Below are positions 32,701-44,881 of a stretch of 64,000 nt of DNA, piece after piece; the first letter of the stretch is position 1, and every line of letters begins with the position of its first letter. Below the pieces are notes generated by a model. It searched no databases, had not been told where the DNA came from, and saw only the letters and a program-made list of their open reading frames with translations. A program made the position numbers and the translations under genes. Where the stretch lies: positions 310,001-374,000 of the forward strand of contig NZ_ML660057.1 in NCBI RefSeq assembly GCF_007004665.1, written 5' to 3'. Source of the stretch: Denitrobaculum tricleocarpae (lineage in GTDB: Bacteria; Pseudomonadota; Alphaproteobacteria; Kiloniellales; Kiloniellaceae).

Positions 32701-35700
32701 GTCTCGAGGTTCACCGTGACGCCCTTGCCGGATCCAGGTTCTCCCGCTTCCGGAGAGTCCGCATAAGAAGCGGTGTCCTCCGCGCTGCCGCCGTCGAGAA
32801 CATCGGCGCCAGCGCCACCGGTGAGAACATCGCTGCCGTCCCCACCCTCAAGACGGTTGTCTCCGGCGTCGCCTGTCAGATCGTCGGCGTAAGCTGAACC
32901 GATGAGGTTTTCGATCCCAATCAGCACATCACCCTTGGCATCGCCTCTGGATCCGGTTCCGCTTGCGAGACTGACCGAAACTCCCAGTTCGGAACTCTCA
33001 TAAGAGGCCGTATCGGACCCCGAGCCGCCGTCAAGCGTATCCGCCGAGCCACCGCCGATCAGCTTGTCGTCCCCAGCGCCCCCGACGATGGTGTCGTAAC
33101 CCGTGGTTCCGGCAATGACATTGTTGCCAAGATCGCCAGTAAAGCTCCCGCTGGCTTCGAAGACCTTGCTGTAGACGCCGTAATCACTGCCATCTTGACC
33201 AATGGAGACCCATGTGGCGACAAATCCGCCGGTCGGGAGCGCCGTGATCGTCGCTGCTTCCTGTGCACCCGGCAAATAATCGTTCAGACGGATTTCACCA
33301 CTAACCGATTGCCTGTTGCGGTCAAAACGCTGAGCGTAAACACCAAAACCGTTACCATCACTTTTTCTGTAGGTAACCACGAAGCCGCCATCGGCAAGCC
33401 CCACAACCTCATGTGAATGCTTCCCGTTTGCTTCGGCCCCAAAACTTCCAGTGACGCCCAGAGGCCCATTGCCATCCGCATCGTAAACCCAGACAAACAC
33501 CTGTTCTTTACTGTTGGAAACACGAGACATGGTGAAGGCGATGACATATCCGCCATCTTCCAAGGCTGCAATCGAACTTCCATAGTACTTTTTGCTGTCC
33601 CGCCCGGCGATGATCGTGGTGTTCCCACCGATGGCCACGCCATTCGCATCGTAACGCTGGGCGTAAACACCCCAGGTTTTCGCATGGCTTGACTGGTATG
33701 TCACAATCGTGTCGCCGTTCTTAAGGCGCGCGATACCGTTAATCCGTTGCACTTTGCCTCTGTGCCCATTCACATAGTCGTAAGAGCCCGCAATCTCGTT
33801 GCCGTCCGCATCAAAAAACTTTTTGAGAACGTCATCGGTATCAGGATTACCGCCGTTAGGTCTTGCGTAGGTCCAGGCTACAGCAAATCCGCCGTCAGCG
33901 GTCGTTTCAACCTGCGAATAAATCTGGTGATTCCCAACCAAACTCACAGGTTGTTCAGGCTGCGCGACAAGCTGAGACGGGTCTGCGGCATCGGGTAGAT
34001 AGCGGCGCGCATAAATCGTGTAATTGCTGCCGTTCTGCCCATGGCTTCCGTAAGATACGACGAAGCCGCCATCGTCAAATGCCGCTACTCTTGGAGCGAA
34101 CTGCGAGCTGGGCTTGTAGTCATTGACATTGATCTCGGCGCCGACTTCCGCACCCGAAGCATCGTAGCGTTGAGCGAAGACCTCCCAGCCATTGCCATCA
34201 CCGTTATCCGATGTCCAGACGATGACGTAACCGCCGTCAGACAACTTGGCAACGTCATTGTAATACTGATGGCCGATCGTATAGCTGTCGCTGACATGAA
34301 CCTCCGAACCTCCCGTCAAGGTCGGTCCAGCCTGGTTACGCACATCCAGTGAAACCGTCGCCGTTGAGCTCAGTCCATTGGATTTGTTGGTCACGTTAAA
34401 GGTAAAGCTGTCGGTTCCGGAGTAGCCGTCATTGGCTTTGTAGACGTAGCTCCCGTCTGCGTTAACGACGACAACACCGTGCTGCGGCCCCGTCTCTAGA
34501 CCATAAGTGACATCACCGAGACCGGAACCGTCATACGTACGCGCGGAGACGGTCCAGGACACCAATCCATCTTCGCCGATTACATCCGCATCGCCGTCGA
34601 TGGCGATAGGTGCAATACCCAAAGCATGGGAAGAATTCAGCGTCACGTCATCGAACTTGATCTGTTCAACTCCTGACACAACAGTATCAACGTCACCGTT
34701 TTCGGTCGATTGACTGACCGTGAAAGCCTTTGCTGCCTGATCGTAGGTGACTCGATAATCTGAGAGACTGCCGCTGAAGAGGGCGGTATCGCTGCCACTG
34801 CCTCCAAAGAGCGTATCGTTACCAGCGCCCCCGAACAGGGTATCATCACCGGCACCGCCGATCAGAATATCGTCGCCCGCACCGCCTTCCAGCGTATCGT
34901 TACCTTCGCCACCGATGAGCGTGTCGGCACCATCACCACCACGCAAAGTCGCGTTGGCATCGGCCCCGATGAGAATATCGTCACCCAGACCACCATCCAC
35001 GGCCGTTCCCGCGATTGACGCAATAATGATCTCGCCCTCTGTACCGACACCGTCAATATTTGCGCGCAAGGAATAGCTGCTTCCGTCCGCGAACTTGAGC
35101 ACTTCGATCTTCGTAAAGTCGTCGAACCAGTCTTTCAGCGTGATCTTATCAGCCAGTTGATCGAACGGCGTGGTCGACTCTGCCCCATCGCGGAGTCCAA
35201 TGACCAAGTCGTTACCAACGACACGCACCGCAAGGTCTTCAACGGTTACGCCCGCACCGAATTCGAGCGTATCCTGGCCGCCGTCAGCCGCGACACCGGG
35301 GATAACGACCGGGTCGTGCCGGACACCCTGATGAGTGAACCTGCGGCGCACAATCGAAATATTGTGGCCCTCGCCGCCCCCCGGATTGCCGGCCGATACA
35401 GGCTGGATCCAAGTGTAAGTAGTACCGTCTTCACCCCCAACGGCACTCCGGTACCAGTTCTCGTACGTGTAGTAAGTATAGTTTACGGGAACCGTTGTAT
35501 GAACGTCATCCGTTGTATAGGCATCATAGACGCTGTCCCAACCATCGCCGCGGCCAAAGAAGTAGGTATCGTCTCCTCTACCGCCGAGAAGACTGTCATG
35601 TCCGGCCTTACCCTCCAAGCTGTCGGCCCCGTCGAGGCCAATCAGGGTATCGTCGCCGGAAGAACCGACAAGAGTATCGGCCACGGCATCGCTACCGGTT

Positions 35701-38700
35701 TCGGTCAAGCCTCCCTTCAAACCGAGGTTCACGTAATCCGAATTGGTAAGCCAGTTAGCATCCGAAACTTGCGCTGCGGTCGCAGTCTCGGCCACCAAGG
35801 CCATGTTGAAAGAGGCGCCATCTTTAAGAGCGAAATGAGAAACTTCGCCCATACGGTTGAACCAGTCGACTAGGCGCCCGGTTTCTGCCAGATTTTCAAA
35901 TGCGACACCTGCTTCCCTTACACCAACGATAAGGTCATTGCCATCGCGGCGCACGTCGAGTTGATCAATGGTATAGGTATCGAGTAGAAGCGCATTTCGA
36001 CCATCTTGACTTACTATCGCCCATTCACTCGGCGCAGATATGAGGATTACGGCTTCTAACTCGGCGAGGTCTTCTTGGCCATCCGCGAAGACAACCCGTT
36101 CGACGTTCGAAAGAACATCAGCACCGTCAGCACCGGTAATCGTAACCAACCCGGCACTATCCCCAGAGCCATGAATGACTTGATAGCTGCCTTGAGTCCC
36201 GCCATAGACGACTGTATCAAACCCGGCACCACCGTCGAGCGTATCGTCTCCACTGCTGCCGGTCAGCGTATCGGCGCCGCTGCCTCCGAACAGCGTAACC
36301 CCAACAGCGGTCCCCGCCGAGAGCGTATCGTCACCAAAGCCGCCGATCACTGCCTCTGCCTGCATGGCGCCGAGATCGAGCGTAACGCCCCGCGTGTCAT
36401 TCACAATGACCGTGTCTTTGCCGGCACCACCATGGATATTGGCCTGCTGGTCGTCGGCATCGATATAGATCTGATCATCGCCATCGCCGCCGAAGAATGT
36501 ATCATCGCCCGCGCCACCGGTCAGAACATCGTTACCTGCATTGCCGGTTAGGATATCGTTGCCTTCACCGCCTTCCAGATTGTCGTCGCCAGCGCCACCA
36601 GTCAGGTTATCGTTGCCTTCGCGGCCGGCCAAAACGGCGTCTCGTCCTGCGGCAAAATCGGCTGCCGAGAGCGTATCATCTCCGGAACCGCCAAAGACAG
36701 CTTCAACCCTGATATCGCTCAGCGTGAGATTTAGTGCATTGCTTCCGTCATAGACCAAAAGGTCAAAGTCCGGATTGGCGGCATCGTCACTATCGCCGCC
36801 GTCTATATTCAGTAAGGTGGTCGAGCCTTCCACTCTGGTGAGTGTATCCTCGTCGTCCATAATCAGAATATCGTCACCGGCGCCGCCGAACAGCCTGTCT
36901 TTACCGGCCCCACCGATCAGGACGTCGTCGCCGGAGCCGCCGGTCAGAATATCATCGCCGGCCTCACCGTTGAACTGAACGCCGTGCTCGGTGGAGTCGA
37001 TGGTGCCGTCGACCGTAAGAATGTCGTCAAGACCGGTTCCGGTGACGGTATGAGCAACCGACGCATCGATCGTGCCGTTTATCGCATCAAGACCACCGCC
37101 GAAGGACACTGTCTTACGGCCCTCGAAATTCAGCCTGCCGGTTCCGTTGTCGCCGTTTTCAACCTTGACGCCCAGATCGTTGTGGCTAAGCGATACGCCG
37201 TAGAAACGGCCATATTGCCGGTCGACCTTGCCGAGACGGGTATAGAAACCGCTCGAGAGAATCTCATTGCCGCGCGCAGTATAAGACTCCGCCGATTGAG
37301 ACAGGTCGATCGCCGTGAGGCCAACTCGGTGGAAAGGCAAGATCTCGCCAATGTCGGTCTGACCATCACCATTGGCGTCATTCCAGAGCACAACATCGTC
37401 GAAGTGATCATCAAGAGATGAGAATTTTCCATCAAGGTTACTGTCGAGACTGGCAAGCGTAGCAGGCCCGTTCGCAGACGTCGTGTCCGAAAAGGTGAAC
37501 ATCTCGGTCATATCGTCGATCAAACCATTGTTGTTGCGATCCCAGACCAGGAATGCATCCTGGCCGCCGATCCAACCGGTCTGTTCCTTGTAGCCGTCAC
37601 CATCCATATCGAACAGGGCAGCCGAGGCGCTTCTGGAAATCAGGTCCAACCCGTTTCCATCCAGATCGAAAGCCACCAGACCTTCGTTGCCCATCGCGCG
37701 ATGAGCCGAGGCCGAGCGTAATGAGATGTTGCCAACCGTGCCATTGCCGGTGTCGGTCGGGGTCAAGGTAACGCTGGAGATATAGGTCTCTGGTGCAGCG
37801 GAAATCGTATAAAGCTGGAGTCCGGACTCTCCGACCGTCAGGTCACTGAAGTTGATCGTGCCCGTGCCGATCTGCGCGCCGGAAGCATCGAACGCGGTCC
37901 AGGTCGCGGCGTCACCTGCTTCAAAGTCCATCAACTCCAGATCGACGACCGTCGCAGCCTGAAGCCCGAGCTCGATGGTCAGGCCGGTGCTGCCGGTCGT
38001 GCCGTCTCCGAGCTGCAAGCGGTCGATGGAGTCCGGACCGGTCAAAGCGGCTGGGTTGAGGATCAAATCACCTTCGACGGCTGATATGCGCAAGCCGTCT
38101 CGATACCAGGAGGTTGTTGTTGAGCTTGGGAAACTGCCTCTATCGACCACGAAAGAACGAGACGCCCGTGCAATTGAGGCACCACCATCGTCGAGGATGC
38201 CCCCGTTGTTAGCGCCATCGACGACATTGCCAACCGCTTCAAACGCATCCGCATCGGCAGCAAGGGAGACAGTACCGGTCGTATTGTCGATCTTATAGGT
38301 GCTGCCGTCCTCAAAGCGGGCAAACTCGACGCGGTTGTTCACGCTGAACCAATCCTTGATGACAATGCGGTCATCAAGCGAACTGGCTGTCGTTACGGCC
38401 GCGTCAGCTGCCCCGCGAACCCCTATGATAAGATCATTCCCGCTAACTTCGAAGATCAAATCACTCGCGGAAATCCCAACACCGAATTCGAGCACATCTG
38501 CCGTGCCCGCATTGCCATCGACGATGACTTCGACAATTTTTGTTTGTGCAATTTCCTCATAGTGTCCAACAGGCGGATCACCTTCCCCGTTGAAGATGGA
38601 CTTCCAAACTCCACCTTCCCCGCCGGGAACAAAGTACTTCTGATTGGCCAAGTCGTACTTGTAACGATACACCTCGCCTTCACCACCGGCGACAACCCAC

Positions 38701-41700
38701 TCGTAAGTACTCTCTGCCGGCACCTCCTGGTTTTCAACCACCAGGGTCTCGTCCAGGATTTCATCAACACCTGATCCGCGCCCAAAGAAGTAAACGTCGT
38801 TGCCGCCGCCGCCCAAGAGGCTTTCATTGCCGGATGAGCCGATAAGGACATCCTGCCCTTTACCGCCGCTTACAGTTTGGCCTCCACTCGACTGTGCATG
38901 CAGGATATCGTCGCCGCTACCACCGGAGACCTCCGCGCCAGCAGACCCGTTCGTTACGATTTGCGCGATCCGCTTGCCAACGAAGTCATCTGAATCATTT
39001 GCATTTTGCAGGCCCAACGCTTCGGCCTCGGCAAGGGTATCACGCCACTCCATCTGCGCTTCGGTCTGCAGCATGGCGGCGTCGGCACCGTCGACAAAAG
39101 GCATAAGCACTGTGCCGTCTGCGAAGCGGAAACGTTCGATCCTGCTCGCGGAAGTCTTCCAGTCTTTCAGAGTCACTTGGTCGGTCGAGAGCGTGGGATC
39201 CGTACCATCAAACTGATCCTTGGTACGGATGGTCACGATCAGATCGTTGCCACTGACCTCCAACAGAAGGTACTTTGCGGTCACGCCTGCGCCGAACTCG
39301 AGAATGTCGGCACCCGCGCTGTCCTGGATCGTATCCTGACCGCCCGAGGCATCGTAATAGTAGATGTCGTTACCCGCACCGCCCGACAGTATTTCCGATG
39401 CTGTCGAGGAAATCAGAACATCCGCTCCGGACGTGCCACTAACATCGCTTGCCGCGCCGGATATTGCTGAGAGAGAAACGCCGTCAGCGGCCGTCAAGTC
39501 GGCGACGTCCGCACCGGAAATATCGATCTGCGCCCCACTGGAAAATCCGAGCGTCTCGACGCGGTTTTTCGGATTGGTCCAATCCTGAATGGTGATGCGG
39601 TCCGTCAGGTCTGCGAAGCTCGCGGCATTCGGATCGTCGAGCGCGATGATCAGGTTGTTGCCGTCAATCTTGAGACGGACATCGGCTATTGAGATACCGT
39701 TGGCGAATTCGATGGTATCGTCACCGCCATTCCCCTGCTTGATCACAGGTCTCGTCTTGTAATGATGGGTATCGATGATCTTGCCGCCGGTTACCGTGGA
39801 GGCATCGACCCACCTGGCATTTTCCTCACCACCGCCAGGGATGTAAAACTTACCGTTGACGAGCTGGACGCGTCTCTTCTCGCCCTCTCCACCCCTAATT
39901 TCGAGCTCCTGGGTGGTTTTGTAGACGTACTTTTCGGTGCCCCAGTAGTGGTAATCGTCGTGAAGCGTATCGCTCCCGTCGCCGCGGCCGAAGAAGTAAA
40001 CATCATCGCCCTTGCCGCCCTTGAGTTGGTCGTTACCTTCGCCGCCGTAGAGGACATCGGCATCGCCATAGTTGGACGTCGTATCCTCGGCAATATGATC
40101 GCCAATCAGTTCGTCGTTCCCGGCGCCGCCGACCAGAACGTCGGTGCCTTTGCCGCCGATCAGGCTGTCGTTGCCATCGCCACCGAACAGGCCGTCCACA
40201 AGAACCTTCGGCTCGCCTTTCTGGGGGTCGCCCAAAGTATCAGACCCGGTCAATTCGTCAGCCGCCGCGCCCTCACCCTCCTGGACTTCACTTGCGATCT
40301 GCCGGAGCCCGGCTTTCAGTTCTTCCCGGATTTCCTGTTCGCTCTGACGATTACGGCCAAAGAGCGTTTCCTCGTTGTTGGTAAAAGAGGCGTCCAGTTG
40401 CTGCTCTTGAACCTTGTCGTAGAGCACCTTGTTATCCGCGTAGACTCCGTAAGCCGAAGCGAGCTCAATATCCTTCCCAAGCTCTTCCAGCGTGTTCGCG
40501 CTCGTCACCTTGAACGCGCGCTTGATGTAACGGTCCCCGCCTTCAAAGTCGGCTCGTTTGATTCCGCGCAGGACACCGTCTTCGATCGCCTGTTGCGGCG
40601 TATCAAAATTGCCGACTTCCTTGTCAGGGACCGGCCCACCAGAGAAGTATTTGCCGCCGATGTAGCCAAAGTTCAGGTCGCGATCGAACTTACCGACGGG
40701 CACACCGCCAACGCTGTTGAACAGCAGCGTCAAGGTATCGCCAGCCGCTCGGGACATCGCTCGCGCGACCTCTATATCTCCGCCGTTGTCAGCTCCTTCA
40801 GCTCCGAGCTGCCACTTTCCATCTCTGTATCGGAGGTAAGAAATCGCGTTCGGACCGACAGAATCGCCCCCGAAGAGACCGCCCAGCGCTGTCCCAAGGA
40901 ACGCACCTGCAAAAGACGCAATAAGAATTCCCAGCGGCCCAGCCCCAATACCCAAGAACCCAAGCAGCTTCGCTCCCGCTAGAATACCACCGACTGCTCC
41001 TCCAAGGGAACCGCCGATGGCTTGTCCTTGCGGATTCCCATCGAAGAGAAGCTTTGCAAGCTCCGATCCAGCAAAAGTACCCAGCGCACCAGCACCAATG
41101 TTTGCAAGTGTCGCCCCTACATTTACGGTATATCCAGTTGGAATAATGGAATCGCCCGGGCCGATAATAAAGGTTGGCTCAAGGACGGCACCACTGACTG
41201 CACCAACAAATTCTTTGCTGGCTCCAGCGGCTAGCAAGGAATTTGCCACAACGACATTGGCCGCAGTACCGATAACAACATTTGCAGCCGTTGCCCCCAA
41301 ACGTCCGCCGAAGGTCGCTTGATCGAATCCAAGTCTTTCGCTGATTGCAGAGCTTAGTTGCCCAACACCATAGTTGATGCCCTGCTTCGCAAGCGCGACA
41401 CCGAAGCGAGTCGGCAAATAGTCCGACCGAACACCGAACTGGTAACCAATCGCATCGCCGATGTAGCCACCGAGCGTGTCGCCAGCGGCCTGTGTCAGCA
41501 GGCTCAACGCAACGTTATCGGGTCCAAAGTGAGAGGCCAGGGTCGACCCCAGCAACGAGCCAAGGCGTCCCTCGGTACTCTGTACCGAATAGCGCGAATC
41601 GTTATGCACCCGGTAGCCGCCGGCGATATAGGTGTGCAGGCCTTCAACGGTGAAATTGTAGACCCGGTGCCGTTTGGGCGCCGGACGGATCATGGACGGC

Positions 41701-42056
41701 GGGATCGTATCAAGAACCGCGGCCTCGATGACGCGGTCGTTGATGGCTTCGCGCAGACTCCTAAAGCTGCCCGTGGGTGACATGAAGCGCGGTGCCGACG
41801 CGCGGCCGAGGCCGGCGTCTGTGACCGGCCTGACCTGGATGGCGGGCGCTTCGACAGGCGCGCAAGGCGGCGTCAAATTGACTGGAAACTTCAGTTCGGC
41901 GCCGAGGCTTGTCTCTGCGCCACTGCTCTGGCGGATCGCGTCCTGCCGGGTCGCGCCCAATCCTCCTGAGCCAGAGCCACCGAAAACCTGAACCGCGAAG
42001 TCGGGAACCTGCGCCACACGCTTCGGTGCCACGCCGCCAAGCCGATATGCTTCCAT
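29760..42056 (-). CDS. Giant RTX repeat toxin/adhesin with Hint C-terminal half
   Basis: A 4098-residue type I-secreted protein. In order: a unique N-terminus; the second half of a Hint domain at residues about 132-152 ([17 protein letters not shown], then RVHN); a Gly/Ala-rich, zipper-like hydrophobic segment at about 340-397 ([19 protein letters not shown]) that could insert in membranes; RTX calcium nonapeptides (GGxGxDxLx) from about 615 onward in several blocks with [14 protein letters not shown]-type modules; EF-hand-like [10 protein letters not shown] and [11 protein letters not shown] at about 1460-1575; a cadherin-like domain near 2480-2570; QRYDASG propeller-like repeats at about 2585-2975; Ig-like repeats at about 3350-3670; and a C-terminal RTX block with secretion signal. 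It follows the acyltransferase gene by about 140 bases. It cannot start further upstream because a stop codon lies five codons before the ATG. Confidence 0.92.
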   Translation of the reverse strand: MEAYRLGGVAPKRVAQVPDFAVQVFGGSGSGGLGATRQDAIRQSSGAETSLGAELKFPVNLTPPCAPVEAPAIQVRPVTDAGLGRASAPRFMSPTGSFRSLREAINDRVIEAAVLDTIPPSMIRPAPKRHRVYNFTVEGLHTYIAGGYRVHNDSRYSVQSTEGRLGSLLGSTLASHFGPDNVALSLLTQAAGDTLGGYIGDAIGYQFGVRSDYLPTRFGVALAKQGINYGVGQLSSAISERLGFDQATFGGRLGATAANVVIGTAANVVVANSLLAAGASKEFVGAVSGAVLEPTFIIGPGDSIIPTGYTVNVGATLANIGAGALGTFAGSELAKLLFDGNPQGQAIGGSLGGAVGGILAGAKLLGFLGIGAGPLGILIASFAGAFLGTALGGLFGGDSVGPNAISYLRYRDGKWQLGAEGADNGGDIEVARAMSRAAGDTLTLLFNSVGGVPVGKFDRDLNFGYIGGKYFSGGPVPDKEVGNFDTPQQAIEDGVLRGIKRADFEGGDRYIKRAFKVTSANTLEELGKDIELASAYGVYADNKVLYDKVQEQQLDASFTNNEETLFGRNRQSEQEIREELKAGLRQIASEVQEGEGAAADELTGSDTLGDPQKGEPKVLVDGLFGGDGNDSLIGGKGTDVLVGGAGNDELIGDHIAEDTTSNYGDADVLYGGEGNDQLKGGKGDDVYFFGRGDGSDTLHDDYHYWGTEKYVYKTTQELEIRGGEGEKRRVQLVNGKFYIPGGGEENARWVDASTVTGGKIIDTHHYKTRPVIKQGNGGDDTIEFANGISIADVRLKIDGNNLIIALDDPNAASFADLTDRITIQDWTNPKNRVETLGFSSGAQIDISGADVADLTAADGVSLSAISGAASDVSGTSGADVLISSTASEILSGGAGNDIYYYDASGGQDTIQDSAGADILEFGAGVTAKYLLLEVSGNDLIVTIRTKDQFDGTDPTLSTDQVTLKDWKTSASRIERFRFADGTVLMPFVDGADAAMLQTEAQMEWRDTLAEAEALGLQNANDSDDFVGKRIAQIVTNGSAGAEVSGGSGDDILHAQSSGGQTVSGGKGQDVLIGSSGNESLLGGGGNDVYFFGRGSGVDEILDETLVVENQEVPAESTYEWVVAGGEGEVYRYKYDLANQKYFVPGGEGGVWKSIFNGEGDPPVGHYEEIAQTKIVEVIVDGNAGTADVLEFGVGISASDLIFEVSGNDLIIGVRGAADAAVTTASSLDDRIVIKDWFSVNNRVEFARFEDGSTYKIDNTTGTVSLAADADAFEAVGNVVDGANNGGILDDGGASIARASRSFVVDRGSFPSSTTTSWYRDGLRISAVEGDLILNPAALTGPDSIDRLQLGDGTTGSTGLTIELGLQAATVVDLELMDFEAGDAATWTAFDASGAQIGTGTINFSDLTVGESGLQLYTISAAPETYISSVTLTPTDTGNGTVGNISLRSASAHRAMGNEGLVAFDLDGNGLDLISRSASAALFDMDGDGYKEQTGWIGGQDAFLVWDRNNNGLIDDMTEMFTFSDTTSANGPATLASLDSNLDGKFSSLDDHFDDVVLWNDANGDGQTDIGEILPFHRVGLTAIDLSQSAESYTARGNEILSSGFYTRLGKVDRQYGRFYGVSLSHNDLGVKVENGDNGTGRLNFEGRKTVSFGGGLDAINGTIDASVAHTVTGTGLDDILTVDGTIDSTEHGVQFNGEAGDDILTGGSGDDVLIGGAGKDRLFGGAGDDILIMDDEDTLTRVEGSTTLLNIDGGDSDDAANPDFDLLVYDGSNALNLTLSDIRVEAVFGGSGDDTLSAADFAAGRDAVLAGREGNDNLTGGAGDDNLEGGEGNDILTGNAGNDVLTGGAGDDTFFGGDGDDQIYIDADDQQANIHGGAGKDTVIVNDTRGVTLDLGAMQAEAVIGGFGDDTLSAGTAVGVTLFGGSGADTLTGSSGDDTLDGGAGFDTVVYGGTQGSYQVIHGSGDSAGLVTITGADGADVLSNVERVVFADGQEDLAELEAVILISAPSEWAIVSQDGRNALLLDTYTIDQLDVRRDGNDLIVGVREAGVAFENLAETGRLVDWFNRMGEVSHFALKDGASFNMALVAETATAAQVSDANWLTNSDYVNLGLKGGLTETGSDAVADTLVGSSGDDTLIGLDGADSLEGKAGHDSLLGGRGDDTYFFGRGDGWDSVYDAYTTDDVHTTVPVNYTYYTYENWYRSAVGGEDGTTYTWIQPVSAGNPGGGEGHNISIVRRRFTHQGVRHDPVVIPGVAADGGQDTLEFGAGVTVEDLAVRVVGNDLVIGLRDGAESTTPFDQLADKITLKDWFDDFTKIEVLKFADGSSYSLRANIDGVGTEGEIIIASIAGTAVDGGLGDDILIGADANATLRGGDGADTLIGGEGNDTLEGGAGDDILIGGAGDDTLFGGAGNDTLFGGSGSDTALFSGSLSDYRVTYDQAAKAFTVSQSTENGDVDTVVSGVEQIKFDDVTLNSSHALGIAPIAIDGDADVIGEDGLVSWTVSARTYDGSGLGDVTYGLETGPQHGVVVVNADGSYVYKANDGYSGTDSFTFNVTNKSNGLSSTATVSLDVRNQAGPTLTGGSEVHVSDSYTIGHQYYNDVAKLSDGGYVIVWTSDNGDGNGWEVFAQRYDASGAEVGAEINVNDYKPSSQFAPRVAAFDDGGFVVSYGSHGQNGSNYTIYARRYLPDAADPSQLVAQPEQPVSLVGNHQIYSQVETTADGGFAVAWTYARPNGGNPDTDDVLKKFFDADGNEIAGSYDYVNGHRGKVQRINGIARLKNGDTIVTYQSSHAKTWGVYAQRYDANGVAIGGNTTIIAGRDSKKYYGSSIAALEDGGYVIAFTMSRVSNSKEQVFVWVYDADGNGPLGVTGSFGAEANGKHSHEVVGLADGGFVVTYRKSDGNGFGVYAQRFDRNRQSVSGEIRLNDYLPGAQEAATITALPTGGFVATWVSIGQDGSDYGVYSKVFEASGSFTGDLGNNVIAGTTGYDTIVGGAGDDKLIGGGSADTLDGGSGSDTASYESSELGVSVSLASGTGSRGDAKGDVLIGIENLIGSAYADDLTGDAGDNRLEGGDGSDVLTGGAGADVLDGGSAEDTASYADSPEAGEPGSGKGVTVNLETGDASGGDAEGDSLIDIENLEGSAFDDALTGDDQDNQLVGNAGADTLSGGEGDDNLIGGAGADWMSGGAGADTLLGGDGYDVMAGDAGADSLDGGSGNDTASYVDSEAGVVIDLAAGTAAGGDAEGDVLTAIESLTGSGHDDLLTGDGNSNTLIGGAGADTLTGGAGDDDLRGGDGDDVAVFDGNRTDFTITTDAAMGTITVTDNVGAGGSDTVSRVETLRFADGDVSTSIYNWAPVVANLIDDQVAQADEAFSFQVPADSFRDDNAADVLTFSATLTDGSALPGWLTFDPATLTFGGTPPVGAIGTSLSIKVTASDGSGAMADDDFTIDIMAALDDPTLSVSAVQGNEDNAIALTVTSGLPAGVTEGTLSIIFSGVPEGALLSAGTKNADGTWTLALADLTGLTITPAADSDADFVLTVKAELTDGQRRSEITVPLAVTVNPVADVPTVTVSDASGYHGTAIALNIGAVATDGDGSEMVTVTIAGVPAGATLSAGTNNGDGTWTLTLAQLSGLTIQTAAGDTTDMVLSVTATSVDGSDSATSVAKVVNVVVSDTAPPLVIAGTGSDNLLEGDSGNDTISGHGGKDTLFGYGGDDTLNGGAGRDTLDGGAGNDVLILGNDVQSYEWNSVQGGEGQDTILGGSGDDILRVYSLSAAHSIETIDGGAGYDVLQAYGTGDIDLTGVTLLGIEKIATGSGGGDVTGTSGADTIQGGSGSDSLFGAGGDDTFLALNNSTNSDTFRGGDGNDRILGNAGDNAIAVRYLSASNSIETIDGGAGYDRIVGSVYADNIDLSTIAVTGIEEIDGGGNKDVIVGSAGADFIKGGSGSDTLTGGSGNDTLHGGTGNDTLEGGAGDDTYMFGLGDGSDLIRNNDGVSTNDRLLFGGGITTDEIWFEHNGNNLVVSVLGTTDEVVFENWFTDATRTVDKIVTDDGQVLLQNQVDQLVNAMASFTPSDGTGTGITSNTLPTTVSSAIAANWQSGS

Positions 42057-42197
42057 GTCTTTATCCGCCGATTACGTTCGTTTCTTGAATGCTGCGGCAG
42101 GAACGCCGCAACGCATAACGCGCGGGGAAGAAAGACCGGCTCGCTGTCGAAGTGAGCAGTGGACTCAGGCCTTCCTTCCCAACGCGGAAAGGACGTC

Positions 42198-42797
42198 TTA
42201 GAGCTCCACCGTGATCAGCCCGTTGCCGTCGGGCGCAGGCTGCAGTGTCTTGATCGTTTTGCCGGGGAAAACCTGGGTCTTGATTTCCTTGACCGCCTCG
42301 TCACGGCCGCCGAAGGGCGTGATGAGGTCCATCAGCCAGATGCGGTCACCGGACTTCCAGTCGTTCGGTGCGAGGCGTCGAATACCGCCTTCCTGAATCC
42401 GCTTCTCGGCGTCCTCGTTGAGGAAGGCCCAAGTCGCAAATCCGACCGGCAGGGTCTTTTCGAGCCAGAGCCGGAACTGCCCCACGGCCACCGGCGGAAC
42501 CAGCATCCATTCCAGATCGGCAATGAAGAAGTGCTTGTGCGTCGGTACCTGCGACATCAGCCAGACGCCGTGGCCCAAGGCCGCGACTTTGTCGATCGAG
42601 TCGTTTGGCGCCGCACCTTGCGTGCCGGCCTCGGCCTGGCCGGAGGATTGCCCCTCCGATTGACCGCTCGCCTTTGCTCGATCATGTGTCTGATTTTGAT
42701 CGCTCTGATTTGAGCTGCCTATATCCGCCGGATTGGCTCCACCAGCGCCCCCGAGAGATTGCCCCTCGTTCGCCGATGGCTCGTTTGTTTCTGTCAT
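42198..42797 (-). CDS. RTX toxin-activating lysine acyltransferase (HlyC family)
   Basis: A 199-residue protein. Residues about 70-190 match HlyC: LGHGVWLMSQVPTHKHFFIA holds the essential His, and DWKSGDRIWLMDLITPFGG holds the essential Asp. HlyC-type enzymes transfer fatty acyl groups from acyl-ACP to internal lysines of RTX protoxins in the cytoplasm. The N-terminal 65 residues are low-complexity (Ser, Gln, Gly, Asn) and unusual for the family. It lies directly upstream of the giant RTX gene, so that protein is the likely substrate and is thus more probably a toxin than a pure adhesin. Confidence 0.85.
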   Translation of the reverse strand: MTETNEPSANEGQSLGGAGGANPADIGSSNQSDQNQTHDRAKASGQSEGQSSGQAEAGTQGAAPNDSIDKVAALGHGVWLMSQVPTHKHFFIADLEWMLVPPVAVGQFRLWLEKTLPVGFATWAFLNEDAEKRIQEGGIRRLAPNDWKSGDRIWLMDLITPFGGRDEAVKEIKTQVFPGKTIKTLQPAPDGNGLITVEL

Positions 42798-43339
42798 TCT
42801 GACCCCCAGTTTTAGGTGACCTATCTGGCCCTTCCTACTTTCCCGCAGCGACTCAAACCAGAGCGAAAGTTACCCAAACCTAAGCAAACCGCCACACTTA
42901 CGTTCGGTTGCGGCCAACACCGGCCACATCGACACCGCAGGAACTACTGCAAGATACAGTTAACGAATTCGCATGTGAACAGCTATTTCACGCAAGAGGT
43001 GAGAAATTTCTCTTGCAATTCCCTTTGGCTTTTGACTTCAAGCGTCTAGTGTCAAAACACTATAATTTATAGTTATTCAAAAAAACCACTTCTCTGGCGT
43101 TGTATTTTGTTGTTTTTAATATCGTTTTTAGAAAATCGGTCACGGACAGCATGAAAAATACAACCATAACGAACAACTAACGATCGATAGGGAAGTTCTT
43201 GCAACAGAACATCGACCGCTGACTTTTTACCCAGTGAATTTTTCTAAACTCAACCTTAAATCGCCAAAGGGCTGATAAGGCAAATAGTCTTAGGACGACA
43301 CCAGTCCGGAAAACCAACCCTGCACTCGGCTTGAGGTAA
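42798..43339. other. Intergenic region, AT-rich, promoter of the acyltransferase-RTX unit
   Basis: About 540 bases with no convincing gene. Roughly 43000-43340 is markedly AT-rich (for example AACACTATAATTTATAG near 43055). Because both flanking genes are on the minus strand, this should hold the promoter of the hlyC-rtx unit and the 3' end of the methyltransferase message. Confidence 0.5.
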
Positions 43340-44101
43340 TCAACCTTTTTTGCGCGCAAGGATCATCAGGCTGCCAAGCGCGGAACGGTCGATCCAACGC
43401 AGTCTGTGGTCCATATTCTGTTGCGCTATCGCCGCTGTCGTATAGCGCTCCGCGTCGGCTTCGAAAATCCTGCAAAGCCGGTCGTAGGTGCCGCGCGCAT
43501 GGAGCGTCCAATCGTCAAAACGCTCGATTTCAAATCCGGCAGCGGCCAACTCGCTTCGCCAGCGCCTTTGCGGCCAAAGATGCGACGCGCCATAGAGCTC
43601 CAGGATCGGCCGGGGCGAGAGCAAAACAGATCCGAACCATTCCAGTAGGATCAAATGCCCGCCCGGACGCAGAACCCGCGCAATGTCAGAAATCGTCCTC
43701 GAGAGATCATCCGCGTAGCCCAGCGTTTCCGCCGCCCAGACCAGATCGAAACTCCGGTCCGCGAAGGGCAGGCGCCCGTGCTCTGCGGCAAGCAGTTGAA
43801 CTCGGTCTCGTGTGCCGGCAATATCCGCACCACTCAAGCGCCAGGGCGCATTATCCACCGCCACCGCGTGACAGCCAAATTCTTGCGTGAGCAGTTTCGA
43901 CGCATCGGCAAATCCACAACCGACTTCCAGAACACGATCACCCGCCGAAGGTGCCGCAAATGCTGCCATCCGGCGGTTCCCCGCCGCCGCTGCCTGCGGA
44001 ACCGAAAGGGTCTCATCCTCGAACAGACCGATATGAAGATTACGGCCCCAGGCCGAATGGAAAAGCTCACGAATGGAGGGTTCGCGCTGGTTTTGGGTCA
44101 T
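43340..44101 (-). CDS. Class I SAM-dependent methyltransferase in the secretion operon
   Basis: A 253-residue methyltransferase with motif I VLEVGCGFADASKLLTQEFG, the acidic motif AVDNAPW, and the post-motif segment RLPFADRSFDLVWAAETLGY followed by RVLRPGGHLILLEWFG. This resembles small-molecule or lipid methyltransferases; a substrate cannot be assigned. It starts 32 bases after the QueC-like gene and appears to be the last gene of hlyB-hlyD-queC-like-methyltransferase. Confidence 0.85.
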   Translation of the reverse strand: MTQNQREPSIRELFHSAWGRNLHIGLFEDETLSVPQAAAAGNRRMAAFAAPSAGDRVLEVGCGFADASKLLTQEFGCHAVAVDNAPWRLSGADIAGTRDRVQLLAAEHGRLPFADRSFDLVWAAETLGYADDLSRTISDIARVLRPGGHLILLEWFGSVLLSPRPILELYGASHLWPQRRWRSELAAAGFEIERFDDWTLHARGTYDRLCRIFEADAERYTTAAIAQQNMDHRLRWIDRSALGSLMILARKKG

Positions 44102-44133
44102 CGCAGCAAAGCCGGTTGGTCACACAAAGTCGA

Positions 44134-44877
44134 TCAGGCAGGTTCAGCAACGAGCGCTCGGGCGCGTTCTTGCCGCACGTCGATCATTAGCTCGCAGGTT
44201 TTGCATTCCCCGCACTCTTCAACGCCGTCCTCGGTCTTCACGGGCGTCCGACAGGTCCAGCAGATGTCAACCAGACGCTCAGGCAGATAGTCCATCTCTT
44301 CTCGCTTCGTCACCATCGGCAACAGGAAGAAGCTGGGCGGCGCTTCCGGGAAGCAGTTCGCCGCGACGCAGGCCTCCACATGTTTGAAGCGCTCTTCCCA
44401 GTGCCCCTCCTCCGTACAGGTGCCCACGGTCCAGCGGTCGACGGGCCGCCCCTTGGCCATCAGGTAGGAATGCGCGACGATGCCCGCTTCAAATCCGACG
44501 GTCACCATATCGTAGCCGAAGAAGCGGAACCCCCGGTGATCGACGGCCGATTGGGAAAAGCTGAAATCCCGGTAGGTTTCTCGGCAGTAGTTCACGATCT
44601 CGAGACAGCGCTTCCCTTCGATCCGAAAGCGGTCCTCCTGATTGATCAGATCGACGTGATGGACCAGGATTTCGTCCCGGGTCTCCCTGAGCAGCTTGAC
44701 CAGGGTATAGACGCTGTCGATCCCGCCGCTGAGCATCACCAGCGTCACTTTGGGCCGCCGCGTCACCACGATACCGCCTTTCGCGTCACGCTCCAGGTTG
44801 ATCGCCGGGCTTTCGGTCGAAACCAGAACCCGCTGTTCGCCTGCCCCTTGGTTGTCCCCTGTCTTCTCTTGATCCAA
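44134..44877 (-). CDS. QueC-like PP-loop ATPase in a type I secretion operon
   Basis: A 247-residue protein of the 7-cyano-7-deazaguanine synthase-like (QueC/ExsB) N-type ATPase family. The PP-loop is VMLSGGIDSVYTLVKLL, and the zinc-site cysteines appear as CWTCRTP and ECGECKTC near the C-terminus. QueC uses ATP to convert a carboxylate to a nitrile; relatives in defence systems are reported to attach such groups to proteins. Here no queuosine genes are nearby, and the gene is wedged between hlyD and a methyltransferase. The start is TTG, with AAGGAACG upstream. Amidation or modification of a secreted protein or of a small ligand is possible but not shown. Confidence 0.75.
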   Translation of the reverse strand: MDQEKTGDNQGAGEQRVLVSTESPAINLERDAKGGIVVTRRPKVTLVMLSGGIDSVYTLVKLLRETRDEILVHHVDLINQEDRFRIEGKRCLEIVNYCRETYRDFSFSQSAVDHRGFRFFGYDMVTVGFEAGIVAHSYLMAKGRPVDRWTVGTCTEEGHWEERFKHVEACVAANCFPEAPPSFFLLPMVTKREEMDYLPERLVDICWTCRTPVKTEDGVEECGECKTCELMIDVRQERARALVAEPA

Positions 44878-44881
44878 GGCT

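Noticed and set aside
30000-40000. Dense repeats that could be mistaken for a CRISPR array or satellite
   Set aside because: They are degenerate 27-base units in one frame, encoding GGxGxDxLx calcium repeats of the RTX protein, without constant repeats and spacers.
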